Assembly: GCA_964594075.1 (NCBI GenBank)
Contig: CAZQKW010000079.1
Location: 1 to 10,853 of the forward strand
From: CAZQKW01 sp964594075
GTDB taxonomy: Bacteria > Desulfobacterota > WTBG01 > CAIYCZ01
Length of the DNA: 10,853 nucleotides
Direction of reading: 5' to 3'
The notes below the pieces were generated by a model that worked only from the letters and a program-made list of their open reading frames with translations, had not been told where the DNA came from and ran no database searches. Position 1 is the stretch's first letter. The number at the start of each line of letters is the position of its first letter. The position numbers were made by a program, and so were the translations under genes. Below, one piece after another: positions 1-7,342 of this stretch.

Positions 1-269
1 TGCGCTTTTTCGAGCAGCGCTTTTTCTTCGTCTTCAGAAACCCGAAAGTAGTTGATATCGACATCGAAAAAATCTGCCAAAGCCTGGACGATGTTAAATC
101 CGGGATTCTTGGCGCGTCCGGTGCGCAGCTTCCAAAGATAGGCTCGGGTCAGCACGCCGTTGGTTCCCTGGATTACCTCTTCTTGTGTGTACTTTGATCC
201 GTCCAGTTTGGTTTTCGTCTCGAAGAGCGTGTTGAGTTTCTTCGCGAAATCAATCTCCGTGTCAGTCAT
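1..269 (-). CDS. XRE/EspR-like helix-turn-helix regulator, N-terminal part (runs off left edge)
   Basis: The minus strand reads from an ATG at 269 without a stop to the window edge, giving 89 residues that begin MTDTEIDFAKKLNTLF. The region around residues 28-75 (QEEVIQGTNG, AYLWKLRTGR, NPGFNIVQALADFFDV) has the layout of XRE-family regulators of the EspR type: a first helix FAKKLN, a recognition helix containing YLWKLRTG, then an LADFFxVDxxYF helix. Such proteins are cytoplasmic DNA-binding dimers. The C-terminus is missing. It is transcribed away from the defence genes and shares a 452-bp intergenic region with them, so it may repress itself and possibly the divergent operon; that is inference. 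The ribosome site before the start is weak (GAGAT). The HTH class is fairly sure, but a role in controlling the operon is unproven. Confidence 0.8.
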   Translation of the reverse strand, partial: MTDTEIDFAKKLNTLFETKTKLDGSKYTQEEVIQGTNGVLTRAYLWKLRTGRAKNPGFNIVQALADFFDVDINYFRVSEDEEKALLEKA

Positions 270-288
270 CTTTATCTCTTGCTACTAC

Positions 289-316
289 ATGATATATTAT
301 TGGCGTGTTGTGTCTA
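289..316 (-). promoter_or_regulatory. Sigma70-type promoter of the XRE-like regulator
   Basis: On the minus strand a -35 box TAGACA (plus-strand 311-316) is followed by a 16-bp spacer and a -10 box TATCAT (plus-strand 289-294). Each box matches the consensus at five of six positions. The start codon at 269 lies about 20 bp past the -10 box, which implies a very short leader of roughly 13 nt. Confidence 0.55.
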
Positions 317-331
317 CTATAGTGCTATAGT
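316..331. promoter_or_regulatory. Perfect inverted repeat, candidate operator
   Basis: ACTATAG (316-322) and CTATAGT (325-331) form a perfect 7-bp inverted repeat around a 2-bp spacer TG. It shares one base with the -35 box of the minus-strand regulator, so a dimer bound there would block that promoter. Size, symmetry and place fit autoregulation by the adjacent XRE-like protein. The binding protein is inferred, not shown. Confidence 0.55.
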
Positions 332-569
332 TTACCACAGGATTTGCATCCGATGCAAGGGGGGATTTGGCGATATTTGGGTTAAGTTACCTTAATAATT
401 AGAGGAAAAGGCGCGAGTAGGAATGGCGCACAATAGGTTTTGTGGGTCAGGGTTTGCAGGTAATCACGGTCAATCAAAGTAAAATACAATCAATAAGAAA
501 ATAAAATCCTGACACACAACAACACGTATCAATTTGTGGGGCGGATCAAGAAAACAATTCGGCTGTTAG

Positions 570-591
570 TTCTGACACTCAATTTCTGACA
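570..591. repeat. Short direct repeat TTCTGACA, two copies 14 bp apart
   Basis: TTCTGACA occurs at 570-577 and again at 584-591, and a further CTGACA lies at 509-514. The two close copies are spaced about 1.4 helical turns and lie 30-50 bp upstream of the TTGACA hexamer. Closely spaced short direct repeats are typical of sites for excisionase-like proteins such as the one encoded at 722-928, but chance occurrence in AT-rich DNA is possible. Confidence 0.3.
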
Positions 592-620
592 TTAATGCAA
601 GTTTTAGGACTTGGGAGCGG

Positions 621-649
621 TTGACAAACCTATAATAAAATGCAACAAT
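621..649 (+). promoter_or_regulatory. Possible promoter for the defence genes (ambiguous)
   Basis: A perfect TTGACA lies at 621-626 and a perfect TATAAT at 631-636, but only 4 bp separate them, so they cannot be the two halves of one promoter. TTGACA with a normal 17-bp spacer points to AACAAT (644-649), a poor -10. TATAAT has no good -35 upstream. Either one could serve with an activator. The region is a plausible start of the operon, about 70-100 bp before the first gene. Confidence 0.35.
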
Positions 650-697
650 AGATACTAACCACTCTCAATCTCCCCACGACGGGGGCAATTATCAGGG

Positions 698-712
698 TTC
701 GCAGAAAGCGAA
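698..712 (+). promoter_or_regulatory. Small hairpin overlapping the ribosome site of the HTH gene
   Basis: TTCGC (698-702) and GCGAA (708-712) pair around a 5-nt loop. The 3' arm runs into AAGG (711-714), the best Shine-Dalgarno match for the ATG at 722. The stem could modulate initiation of the small HTH gene. It is only 5 bp, so this is tentative. Confidence 0.3.
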
Positions 713-721
713 GGCCCCAAT

Positions 722-928
722 ATGGAAAATACACAGTCGGATATCTTGACCGTGGATGAAGCTGCGGAATTGCTTAAAATTCCACGATCTTCTGTCTATA
801 AGCTAGCCCAGCAAGGAAAAATTCCCGCGCAGAAAGTTGGTAGGCATTGGCGCTTCTATCGTCCAAAAATCGTCAAATGGATTGCTGGTGAATTGACTCA
901 AAACAATATTGAAAAAGTAGCAGAGTGA
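722..928 (+). CDS. Excisionase/MerR-type helix-turn-helix protein, 68 aa
   Basis: The protein is essentially one HTH domain at residues 9-54. It has LTVDEAAELLKIPRSSVYKL (first helices and recognition helix), then GKIPAQKVGRHWRFYRPKI (the wing and the RF/WRF stretch) and KWI. This is the pattern of the excisionase-family HTH_17 domain, a MerR-like winged helix used by phage excisionases and by many small regulators of mobile and defence loci. The ATG at 722 has AAGG 7 nt upstream. It precedes the caspase gene by 56 bp on the same strand and may be the first gene of the operon. No integrase is present to suggest a true excisionase, so a transcription-factor role is more likely. DNA binding is well supported, but the target is unknown. 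Confidence 0.85.
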   Translation: MENTQSDILTVDEAAELLKIPRSSVYKLAQQGKIPAQKVGRHWRFYRPKIVKWIAGELTQNNIEKVAE

Positions 929-984
929 GGATAAATAGTTGTTATCACCAACTCGTTTTTGTGAAACGATGGGGTAAATAAGTA

Positions 985-2124
985 ATGTCCAAAGCTACTA
1001 ACCGATTAATCCAAGGGCAAGTAGATGAAGCCAGAAGGAATATTGGCCTTACAACAATCATTGCGATTGCTGTTTCAAATTACCAGTATCTGCCGCGATT
1101 GACAGGGCCACAGCGAGATATCGAGTTGATCCAAGAGATCTTCATTGGAAACCCCACACTTAGGATTTATGAAGTAAACCAGTTCATTCCACTCATGGAT
1201 CCAACATCAGCACAATTGCGACAGACGGTATTGGACTACGCAGTTGGTAGAGGATTCCGTGGGGATGTTGTTATCTTTTATTTCTCAGGTCATGGCAGTG
1301 TTCTTGCAGGCGGAGAATTTCTCTTATGCACGACGGATTCGAGAACCGGTGGCTTGGAAGGTGCTGGAGTTATCTCTACGAGTGCAGTTCTATTTAGAGA
1401 TGTCGTTCTTGCCTTATCTTCTTGCGATGTTCGACCAATCTTTATCATTGATGCGTGCTTCAGTGGAACAACTGCTTTAGCTAATGGTTTTCAAATTGGG
1501 CAGATGGTTCAAAACGAAGTCTTTACTTTTGGAAATTCATATGGATTACTTTGTTCCAGCAGCGCTGAGGTCATGTCTAAAGACACACCTCAAGGGGGAG
1601 CATTCACTCTTAGATTTCATCAATCTGTTCTTGAAGGGTTAGGAGACGCGATTGGTCGGAATAAACCTCTTCTTACGATTAATGATATTGCTTCACCTTT
1701 GAACGATCATTTAGCACGAGATGGATACCCACTCCCCCGGTTATTTATTGGACCTCAACTACCAACAATTGCGCTCTCTAAAAATTCACAATACCAACCC
1801 GAAAGCGAAAGCTTTCCTCCATCATATAAACGAATTGTTGAAATTATTTGGGACGATGGCAATCCAAGAGAAGTACATATTGATGAACTCGGAGAAATTG
1901 TTGGCCGTGGAGCGTATTCAAATCATTCAAAGTTAAGTCGTCCTCCATGGGGATTACTTGAGGATGGTCAATCTGGTAGTTATCGCAGAATTACTGAGCG
2001 AGGTATATTGTTCATAAATGGGGAGTTAGCAATTCCGAAACGGATCATAAAAGAACCGCTTACCTGGGAATGGATTGCTGACCCTGATGCAGAAATGGTC
2101 TTCATCTCAGATATAGGCGACTGA
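985..2124 (+). CDS. Caspase-like (peptidase C14) protease with C-terminal winged-helix-like domain
   Basis: A caspase/metacaspase p20-like fold spans about residues 22-215. It has an opening strand TTIIAIAVSNYQYLPRLTG, the catalytic histidine at 103 in FYFSGHGS, and the catalytic cysteine at 158 in FIIDACFSG. Both catalytic residues are intact. The family cleaves proteins, usually after basic or acidic residues, and prokaryotic members often act as suicide effectors in phage defence. Residues about 284-356 form a separate domain (HIDELGEIVG, SKLSRPPWGLLE, YRRITERGILFINGE) that reads like a winged helix seen in phage and plasmid proteins, which suggests DNA or partner sensing. No signal peptide or membrane segment is visible, so it is cytoplasmic. 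The start has only a weak GGGG ribosome site. The stop overlaps the helicase start (TGATG), which couples the two genes. Rows counted by hand are about 45-47% GC, lower than the helicase gene. Confidence 0.88.
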   Translation: MSKATNRLIQGQVDEARRNIGLTTIIAIAVSNYQYLPRLTGPQRDIELIQEIFIGNPTLRIYEVNQFIPLMDPTSAQLRQTVLDYAVGRGFRGDVVIFYFSGHGSVLAGGEFLLCTTDSRTGGLEGAGVISTSAVLFRDVVLALSSCDVRPIFIIDACFSGTTALANGFQIGQMVQNEVFTFGNSYGLLCSSSAEVMSKDTPQGGAFTLRFHQSVLEGLGDAIGRNKPLLTINDIASPLNDHLARDGYPLPRLFIGPQLPTIALSKNSQYQPESESFPPSYKRIVEIIWDDGNPREVHIDELGEIVGRGAYSNHSKLSRPPWGLLEDGQSGSYRRITERGILFINGELAIPKRIIKEPLTWEWIADPDAEMVFISDIGD

Positions 2125-5100
2125 TGGCAAAATTAGAAGATCTCAAGCAAGGCACACAGGTTAAAGGGATCGATCCCACCGGTGCGGTTACCGTCATCAA
2201 CGTTAGGTGGTTTGGTTCTGACGTTGTCGAGCTGACTTACCGGGATCAAAAAGGCCAGCCACACACCGAGCTGCTCTACCGCGATCGAGAAGCTGATCTG
2301 GATGTCTTAGAAGCCGGTGTCCCTTGGGCGTTCGACGCGGATGGCGAGCTCTTCCGCCTGGTTTCAGAAGCCTATCGCATCCGCATGGCATATTTATTCG
2401 ACCCCTGGATGGCTGTGCACCTCTCCCTGGTCGAACCGCTTCCGCATCAGATATCCGCAGTGTACGGAGAGATGCTGCCGCGCCAGCCATTGCGCTTCCT
2501 CCTGGCGGATGACCCCGGCGCTGGCAAGACGATCATGACCGGCTTGTTCATCAAGGAACTGATGCTACGCGGCGACCTGGATCGCTGCCTTGTCGTTGCC
2601 CCCGGAAACCTGGTCGAGCAGTGGCAGGACGAACTTTACCAGCGCTTCCATTTACCTTTCGAGTTGCTCACCAACGACCGGATTTCGGCGGCTCGCACCG
2701 GCAATGCCTTACAGGAAATGAACCTGGTCATCGCCCGCCTGGATAAACTCAGCCGCGATGAAGAATTGCAAGCAAAACTGGCTCAAACTGAGTGGGATTT
2801 GATTGTGGTAGACGAAGCCCACAAGATGTCTGCCTCGGTCTTCGGCGGAGAGATAAAATACACCAAACGCTATCACCTGGGGCAGCTTCTTACTCAACGA
2901 GCCCGACATGTCCTATTTCTTACCGCCACACCGCACAACGGCAAGGAAGAAGATTTCCAGCTCTTCCTGGCGTTATTAGATTCAGACCGCTTTGAAGGTC
3001 GCTACCGTGAGGGTGTCCACGACACAGATGCCTCCGATATGATGCGTCGTCTGGTGAAAGAGCAGTTGCTTAAGTTCGATGGCACCCCCCTCTTTCCGGA
3101 AAGGCGAGCTTATACGGTGACTTACAAGCTCTCTGATTTGGAGGCAGCTCTCTACGAACAAGTGACCAGCTATGTACGGGATGAGTTCAACCGGGCGGAA
3201 AGTTTAGAGAGCGGGCGCAAAGGCACGGTTGGCTTTGCCTTGACGATCTTGCAACGCCGCCTGGCTTCAAGTCCAGAAGCGATCTACCAATCGCTGCGCC
3301 GACGAAGAGAACGTCTGGAAAGCAAGCTGCGCGAATCCCGCTTATTGAAGCGCGGCGCAGAAGCGCAATTGGAGATTCTTGCTGAAATACCGGTGATTGA
3401 TGAAGACGCTTGGGATGACCTGGAGGATGCACCTGAAGACGAAGTAGAGCAAACCGCGGAACAGGTCCTGGACCTGGCGACCGCTGCCCGTAGCATTGCC
3501 GAATTGGAAGCCGAAATCCAGACCTTGCGAGAATTGGAGATCTTGGCGGAACGGGTAAGGCGCAGCGGCGTTGACCGCAAGTGGAATGAACTTTCGCGAT
3601 TGCTGCAAGAACAAAGTGAAATGTTCGACGCTGGTGGTCAGCGACGCAAGCTGGTCATATTTAGCGAGCATCGAGACACACTTAATTACCTGGCGGAGAA
3701 AATTCGCAGCTTGCTTGGCAAGCCTGAGGCGGTTGTTACCATCCATGGCGGAATTCCCAGAGACCAACGCCGCGGCATCCAGGCGTCATTTGTGCAAGAT
3801 AAGGATGTGCTGGTGTTGGTCGCCACCGACGCGGCAGGCGAGGGCATCAACTTGCAGCGCGCCCACCTGATGATCAACTACGATCTGCCCTGGAACCCGG
3901 TTCGTCTGGAACAGCGTTTTGGGCGCATCCACCGCATCGGTCAAACAGAAGTCTGCCATCTGTGGAACCTGGTGGCAGAAGAGACGCGTGAGGGCGATGT
4001 CTACATCCGTTTGTTGCAAAAGATCGAGCAGCAACGCCAGGCGTTGGGAGACGGGGTCTTCGATGTTCTCGGAAATCTCTTCCAGGAGGTCAGCCTGCGC
4101 AAGCTTCTGCTGGAGGCGATCCGCTACGGCGACCAACCTGAGGTACGCGAGCGTTTGTATCGAGCCGTGGACAACGCCGCCGATCAAAAGCGGGTGCGCG
4201 AGCTGTTGGCGGACTACTCACTGGCGCGCGACAGCTTGGATATCACCCAGGTGCAGCTCATCCGCGAGGAGTTCGAGCGCGCCCAGGCGCGCCGCCTGCA
4301 GCCCCATTTCGTAGCCGCTTTCTTCAAGGCAGCCTTTGAACGTCTGGGCGGCGCAATGTATCCACGCGAGTCCAAACGCTATGAGATCACACTCGTGCCG
4401 GCTGTGGTTCGGGAGCGCAGCCGCTTGATCGGATCAGGGATTGTGCTGCCGCGCTACGAGCGCGTCACCTTTCACAAAGAAGAGATCAATCTGCCGGGCA
4501 AGCCCACCGCCGAATTTCTTTGCCCAGGTCACCCCCTGATGGATTCGGTCATCGATTTGATCCTGGAGCGCTACCGGCACCTGCTGCGCAGCGGCGCTTA
4601 TCTGGTTGACCCCAATGATCCAGGGGAAGAAATCCGCGCCTTGTTCTACCTGGAGCACGCGATACTCGCCGGCGGCGATGCTCGTCGCGCCATTTCACGC
4701 CAGATGCAGTTTATCGAGATTACCCCCACCCCCAGCCAATCCCCCGACATGGGAGAGGGGAGCTTCACGATCAGGGCGGCTGGTCCGGCGCCGTTCCTGG
4801 ACTATGAGCCGCTCAAAGAGGAATACCGCGAGATCATCGAAGCCAAGGTCAAGCAGGCTGGTTGGCTGAGAGATGACCTGGAAAGCCGGGTCATTGAGTA
4901 TGCTGTGCAGCACCTTGTCCCTGCTCACCTGGAAGAAGTAAAAACGCGCCGGGCTGAGATGATTGACCGCACCTACAGCGCGGTGAAGGATCGCTTAACC
5001 AAAGAAATCGCTTATTGGGACCATCGAGCAGAAGAATTAAAAGCGCAGGAACAAGCTGGTCGGGTCAATGCTCGCCTGAACTCCGAAATGGCGCGCCGCC

Positions 5101-5672
5101 GGGCGGACGATTTGCAGGGGCGCCTCCAGCGCCGGCTGGCTGAGTTGGAGCAGGAGCGGCGGCTTGCGCCTCAGCCTCCGGTAGTAATCGGCGGGGCGTT
5201 GGTCATCCCCGCCGGGCTGCTAGCCCGGTTGGAAGGGAAATTTGAAGGGGAACCCGGGACATTTGGACGGGAGGGTCGAAACGCAATTGAAAGAGCAGCC
5301 ATGCAAGCTGTGATGGAGCAAGAACGCAGCCTGGGATACACCCCGGTCGATGTCAGCGCCGCCAAACTGGGTTGGGATATTGAATCGCGCATCCCCGGGA
5401 CAGGCAGGTTGCGGTTCATTGAGGTAAAAGGAAGAGTGGAAGGGGCAACGACGATTACCGTCAGCAAGAATGAAATCCTGGCAGGTTTAAACAAACCGGA
5501 AGAGTTCATCCTGGCGGTTGTGGAGGTGAAATTTGAAGACGGTAGAGTGCACCCCGGCTGCATCACCTACATCCAAAAGCCCTTCCGGCGGGAACCGGAT
5601 TTCGCTGCAACAAGCGTAAATTATGATTTGAAGGACCTTATATTGTTTGCAGATCAAGGGTTATATGATTGA
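2124..5672 (+). CDS. drmD: SNF2-type superfamily 2 helicase/translocase with C-terminal DUF3883, DrmD-like
   Basis: The 1182-aa protein has a full SF2/SNF2 motor. The Walker A motif is ADDPGAGKT (128-136), motif II is DEAH (230-233), motif III is TATPH (267-271), motif V is ATDAAGEGINLQ (567-578) and motif VI is QRFGRIHRIGQ (597-607). A charged insert with coiled-coil character lies at about 390-500 between the two RecA lobes. A second basic helical region lies at about 935-1015. Residues about 1047-1150 match DUF3883 (the NOV C-terminal family), including GWDIES and FIEVKGR; D1085, E1100 and K1102 could be a PD-(D/E)xK nuclease triad. This layout fits DISARM class 1 DrmD, an ATP-driven DNA translocase. 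The next gene starts 11 bp after the stop. Residues 867-880 are an in-frame palindromic-repeat insertion. The helicase class is sure; the DrmD label rests on the nearby DUF1156 methylase. Confidence 0.85.
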   Translation: MAKLEDLKQGTQVKGIDPTGAVTVINVRWFGSDVVELTYRDQKGQPHTELLYRDREADLDVLEAGVPWAFDADGELFRLVSEAYRIRMAYLFDPWMAVHLSLVEPLPHQISAVYGEMLPRQPLRFLLADDPGAGKTIMTGLFIKELMLRGDLDRCLVVAPGNLVEQWQDELYQRFHLPFELLTNDRISAARTGNALQEMNLVIARLDKLSRDEELQAKLAQTEWDLIVVDEAHKMSASVFGGEIKYTKRYHLGQLLTQRARHVLFLTATPHNGKEEDFQLFLALLDSDRFEGRYREGVHDTDASDMMRRLVKEQLLKFDGTPLFPERRAYTVTYKLSDLEAALYEQVTSYVRDEFNRAESLESGRKGTVGFALTILQRRLASSPEAIYQSLRRRRERLESKLRESRLLKRGAEAQLEILAEIPVIDEDAWDDLEDAPEDEVEQTAEQVLDLATAARSIAELEAEIQTLRELEILAERVRRSGVDRKWNELSRLLQEQSEMFDAGGQRRKLVIFSEHRDTLNYLAEKIRSLLGKPEAVVTIHGGIPRDQRRGIQASFVQDKDVLVLVATDAAGEGINLQRAHLMINYDLPWNPVRLEQRFGRIHRIGQTEVCHLWNLVAEETREGDVYIRLLQKIEQQRQALGDGVFDVLGNLFQEVSLRKLLLEAIRYGDQPEVRERLYRAVDNAADQKRVRELLADYSLARDSLDITQVQLIREEFERAQARRLQPHFVAAFFKAAFERLGGAMYPRESKRYEITLVPAVVRERSRLIGSGIVLPRYERVTFHKEEINLPGKPTAEFLCPGHPLMDSVIDLILERYRHLLRSGAYLVDPNDPGEEIRALFYLEHAILAGGDARRAISRQMQFIEITPTPSQSPDMGEGSFTIRAAGPAPFLDYEPLKEEYREIIEAKVKQAGWLRDDLESRVIEYAVQHLVPAHLEEVKTRRAEMIDRTYSAVKDRLTKEIAYWDHRAEELKAQEQAGRVNARLNSEMARRRADDLQGRLQRRLAELEQERRLAPQPPVVIGGALVIPAGLLARLEGKFEGEPGTFGREGRNAIERAAMQAVMEQERSLGYTPVDVSAAKLGWDIESRIPGTGRLRFIEVKGRVEGATTITVSKNEILAGLNKPEEFILAVVEVKFEDGRVHPGCITYIQKPFRREPDFAATSVNYDLKDLILFADQGLYD
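4721..4763 (+). repeat. In-frame C-rich/G-rich palindromic element (copy 1) in the helicase gene
   Basis: C-runs at 4723-4745 are followed by GGGAGAGGGG at 4751-4760. That 10-mer is identical to the right arm of the copies at 8694-8703 and 10796-10805. Here the left arm has decayed and no longer pairs well. The element is translated as TPTPSQSPDMGEGS (residues 867-880), a low-complexity Pro/Ser/Gly stretch unlike its surroundings. Confidence 0.7.
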
Positions 5673-5683
5673 GGAGGAGATAG
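5672..5683 (+). promoter_or_regulatory. Strong ribosome-binding site of the GHKL gene
   Basis: AGGAGG at 5672-5677 lies 6 nt before the ATG at 5684 and overlaps the last base of the helicase stop codon (5670-5672). It is the strongest Shine-Dalgarno site in the window, fixes the start, and suggests that the GHKL protein is made at a higher rate than its neighbours. Confidence 0.75.
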
Positions 5684-7339
5684 ATGGCTACATTAGGCGA
5701 CTTTATGAAAAGTTCTGCTAAAGACGTCGATATCATCACAAACGAGATAGCGATCTTCAAGAACTTAATCCTTGAACGGAAACACCATCTTGATTTAGTT
5801 CGTGAACTACTATCAAATTCGGGTGCAAGAGAAGTTGGTGCAAACCGAATTGAGATTAGCTACACCACTGGGAGAGAAGGCCATATATTTGAAATAAGCG
5901 ACGACGGGTGCGGAATGAATTACACTGGAAGACCTGAAATTCCCGGTCGTCTTGATCGTTTTCTTGGGCTAGGTATGAGCGCTATTGTAGGGCAGAAATC
6001 TGATGAATTCTCATGGAAGGGCTTGGGATCGAAGTTGGCCTATCAATCCAAACGCGTTGAAATTGAAACGCGTTTCGAAAATTACCCGTATTATTCTGTT
6101 GTCATCAACGACCCATGGGGAACGCTGGAACGGAACGTTCTACCAAAACCGAAAATTACGGAATTTCCCGAAGCTGATGAAAGGCCATTTACCCGTATCA
6201 GAGTGATCGGCCATCCGCCGCACCGGCAAGAAACCCCATTCTCATTCGAGGAAATTCGCTCATATTTACTACATAGAACTTTTGCCGGTTTTACACGATC
6301 TCGCGATCATAGACCCCAGATATCACTATCTGTCTTAGGTAAAACAGAGGAAATTGAGTTTGGCTTTCCAGAATTCAAGGGGATTGAATGGCCCGAGGGG
6401 ATTCTTCTCGATAAAGAGAATAAGCGCCTATTGGTAAACATCGTCGAGAATGGAGTTGGCATAGGACCAGTGCGGCTGAAAGGTTTTCTGGTTTGGGATG
6501 GATCGAAATATGGGCTAGATCCAGGCAATCTAAATACTGGATTGATCTTATCGTCTAGAGGGATTCCTTACTTTGAATTAGATTTGAAAGATTATGGTGC
6601 TCGAAGTATCCCCCTTGCCAATCCAGGCATTGAGAAGACATGTTTGGTGGTGGAGTGCGACGGTATCTACAACCGTATGAATATTTCACGGAGCGATCTT
6701 GTTGATTCGGCAGAAACACTTAATTTCATAAAGGCGGTAAAGAAGCTCTTTGAAAAATTGGAGACTTCACAAGAGTACCTAGATTTTCGCCAGATACCCA
6801 AGGTACAAAAGCAAGTGGCATCTGCTGATCATATTGCGGAAGAGAAAAAAGCGATCGAAGCGGAAGATCAAAACTGGGTCGTTTACCAAGCATCTGGTGC
6901 CAAACCCATTGTTTTGATGCGTGAACCAAAGAATGAGATTGAAGTTAATTGCTTGATTTGGAAACTAGAAACCCTGCACGCATTACCGTTTAAACAATTT
7001 CAGTCTCTCGCTTATATTGGTGCCCAAAAAGGGCCAGACTTATTAGTACATTTTCAAGAAGATGAAAGCAGTGAACCAAGCCGAAGCACAGTTATAGAAG
7101 TTGAGAATAACTTCTATTCTTACAAGTCACACGGGCACAAACCATCTCAATTTCCAAAGGTAATCTGTTGGGACACCCCACAAAGCGGTCGGAAAGTCCG
7201 TTTCGGGAAAACCTCCAAGAAGTATAAGTTCACAATTAACATGGATGAATACCAGGTCCACGTATTTGTGTTGAAGATGATGGATGGGATTAGTGTGCTA
7301 TCCAGGCGCGAGTTGAAAGAGATGGGAGTGGAGATATAG
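5684..7339 (+). CDS. MORC/MutL-like GHKL ATPase with probable C-terminal nuclease-fold domain
   Basis: The 551-aa protein opens with a GHKL ATPase domain. The N-box is LDLVRELLSNSGA (36-48) with E41 and N45, the G1 box is DDGCGM (73-78) and the G2 box is WKGLGSKLA (111-119). An S5-like transducer domain probably follows at about 200-340. The C-terminal part (about 415-550) has a conserved-looking core: GPDLLVHF (450-457), TVIEVENNFYSY (469-480) and HGHKPSQFPKVICWD (484-497). This resembles a restriction-endonuclease fold with D452 and E472-x-E474 in place of the usual ExK. Prokaryotic MORC-like GHKL proteins of this design are described from restriction-modification-like operons with SNF2 helicases; they are thought to clamp or loop DNA. 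It follows the helicase by 11 bp. It is AT-rich (35-38% GC in two counted rows), unlike the helicase. The ATPase is certain, the nuclease fold likely. Confidence 0.85.
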   Translation: MATLGDFMKSSAKDVDIITNEIAIFKNLILERKHHLDLVRELLSNSGAREVGANRIEISYTTGREGHIFEISDDGCGMNYTGRPEIPGRLDRFLGLGMSAIVGQKSDEFSWKGLGSKLAYQSKRVEIETRFENYPYYSVVINDPWGTLERNVLPKPKITEFPEADERPFTRIRVIGHPPHRQETPFSFEEIRSYLLHRTFAGFTRSRDHRPQISLSVLGKTEEIEFGFPEFKGIEWPEGILLDKENKRLLVNIVENGVGIGPVRLKGFLVWDGSKYGLDPGNLNTGLILSSRGIPYFELDLKDYGARSIPLANPGIEKTCLVVECDGIYNRMNISRSDLVDSAETLNFIKAVKKLFEKLETSQEYLDFRQIPKVQKQVASADHIAEEKKAIEAEDQNWVVYQASGAKPIVLMREPKNEIEVNCLIWKLETLHALPFKQFQSLAYIGAQKGPDLLVHFQEDESSEPSRSTVIEVENNFYSYKSHGHKPSQFPKVICWDTPQSGRKVRFGKTSKKYKFTINMDEYQVHVFVLKMMDGISVLSRRELKEMGVEI

Positions 7340-7342
7340 ATT

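Larger units (their letters stand above)
270..721. other. AT-rich divergent intergenic region
   Basis: This 452-bp gap separates the minus-strand XRE-like regulator from the plus-strand defence genes. I find no convincing coding region or structural RNA in it. It holds a good minus-strand promoter (289-316), a perfect inverted repeat (316-331), short TTCTGACA direct repeats (570-577 and 584-591), isolated TTGACA and TATAAT hexamers (621-636), and a small hairpin next to the first plus-strand start (698-712). Between about 340 and 560 I see nothing that can be named. Confidence 0.7.

Noticed and set aside
621..636. TTGACA and TATAAT read as one strong promoter
   Set aside because: The spacer is 4 bp instead of 16-18, so RNA polymerase cannot use the two boxes together.
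722..928. The 68-aa HTH protein as a true phage excisionase marking an integrated element
   Set aside because: No integrase, attachment-site repeats or phage genes are visible, and small HTH_17 proteins are common as regulators.
954..968. Hairpin CGTTT/AAACG between the HTH and caspase genes as a terminator
   Set aside because: The stem is 5 AT-rich base pairs without a following T-run. It is too weak to separate the two genes into different transcripts.
3342..4187. Minus-strand open frames of 141 and 133 codons inside the helicase gene
   Set aside because: They overlap conserved helicase motifs V and VI on the other strand and have no recognisable domain, so they are shadows.
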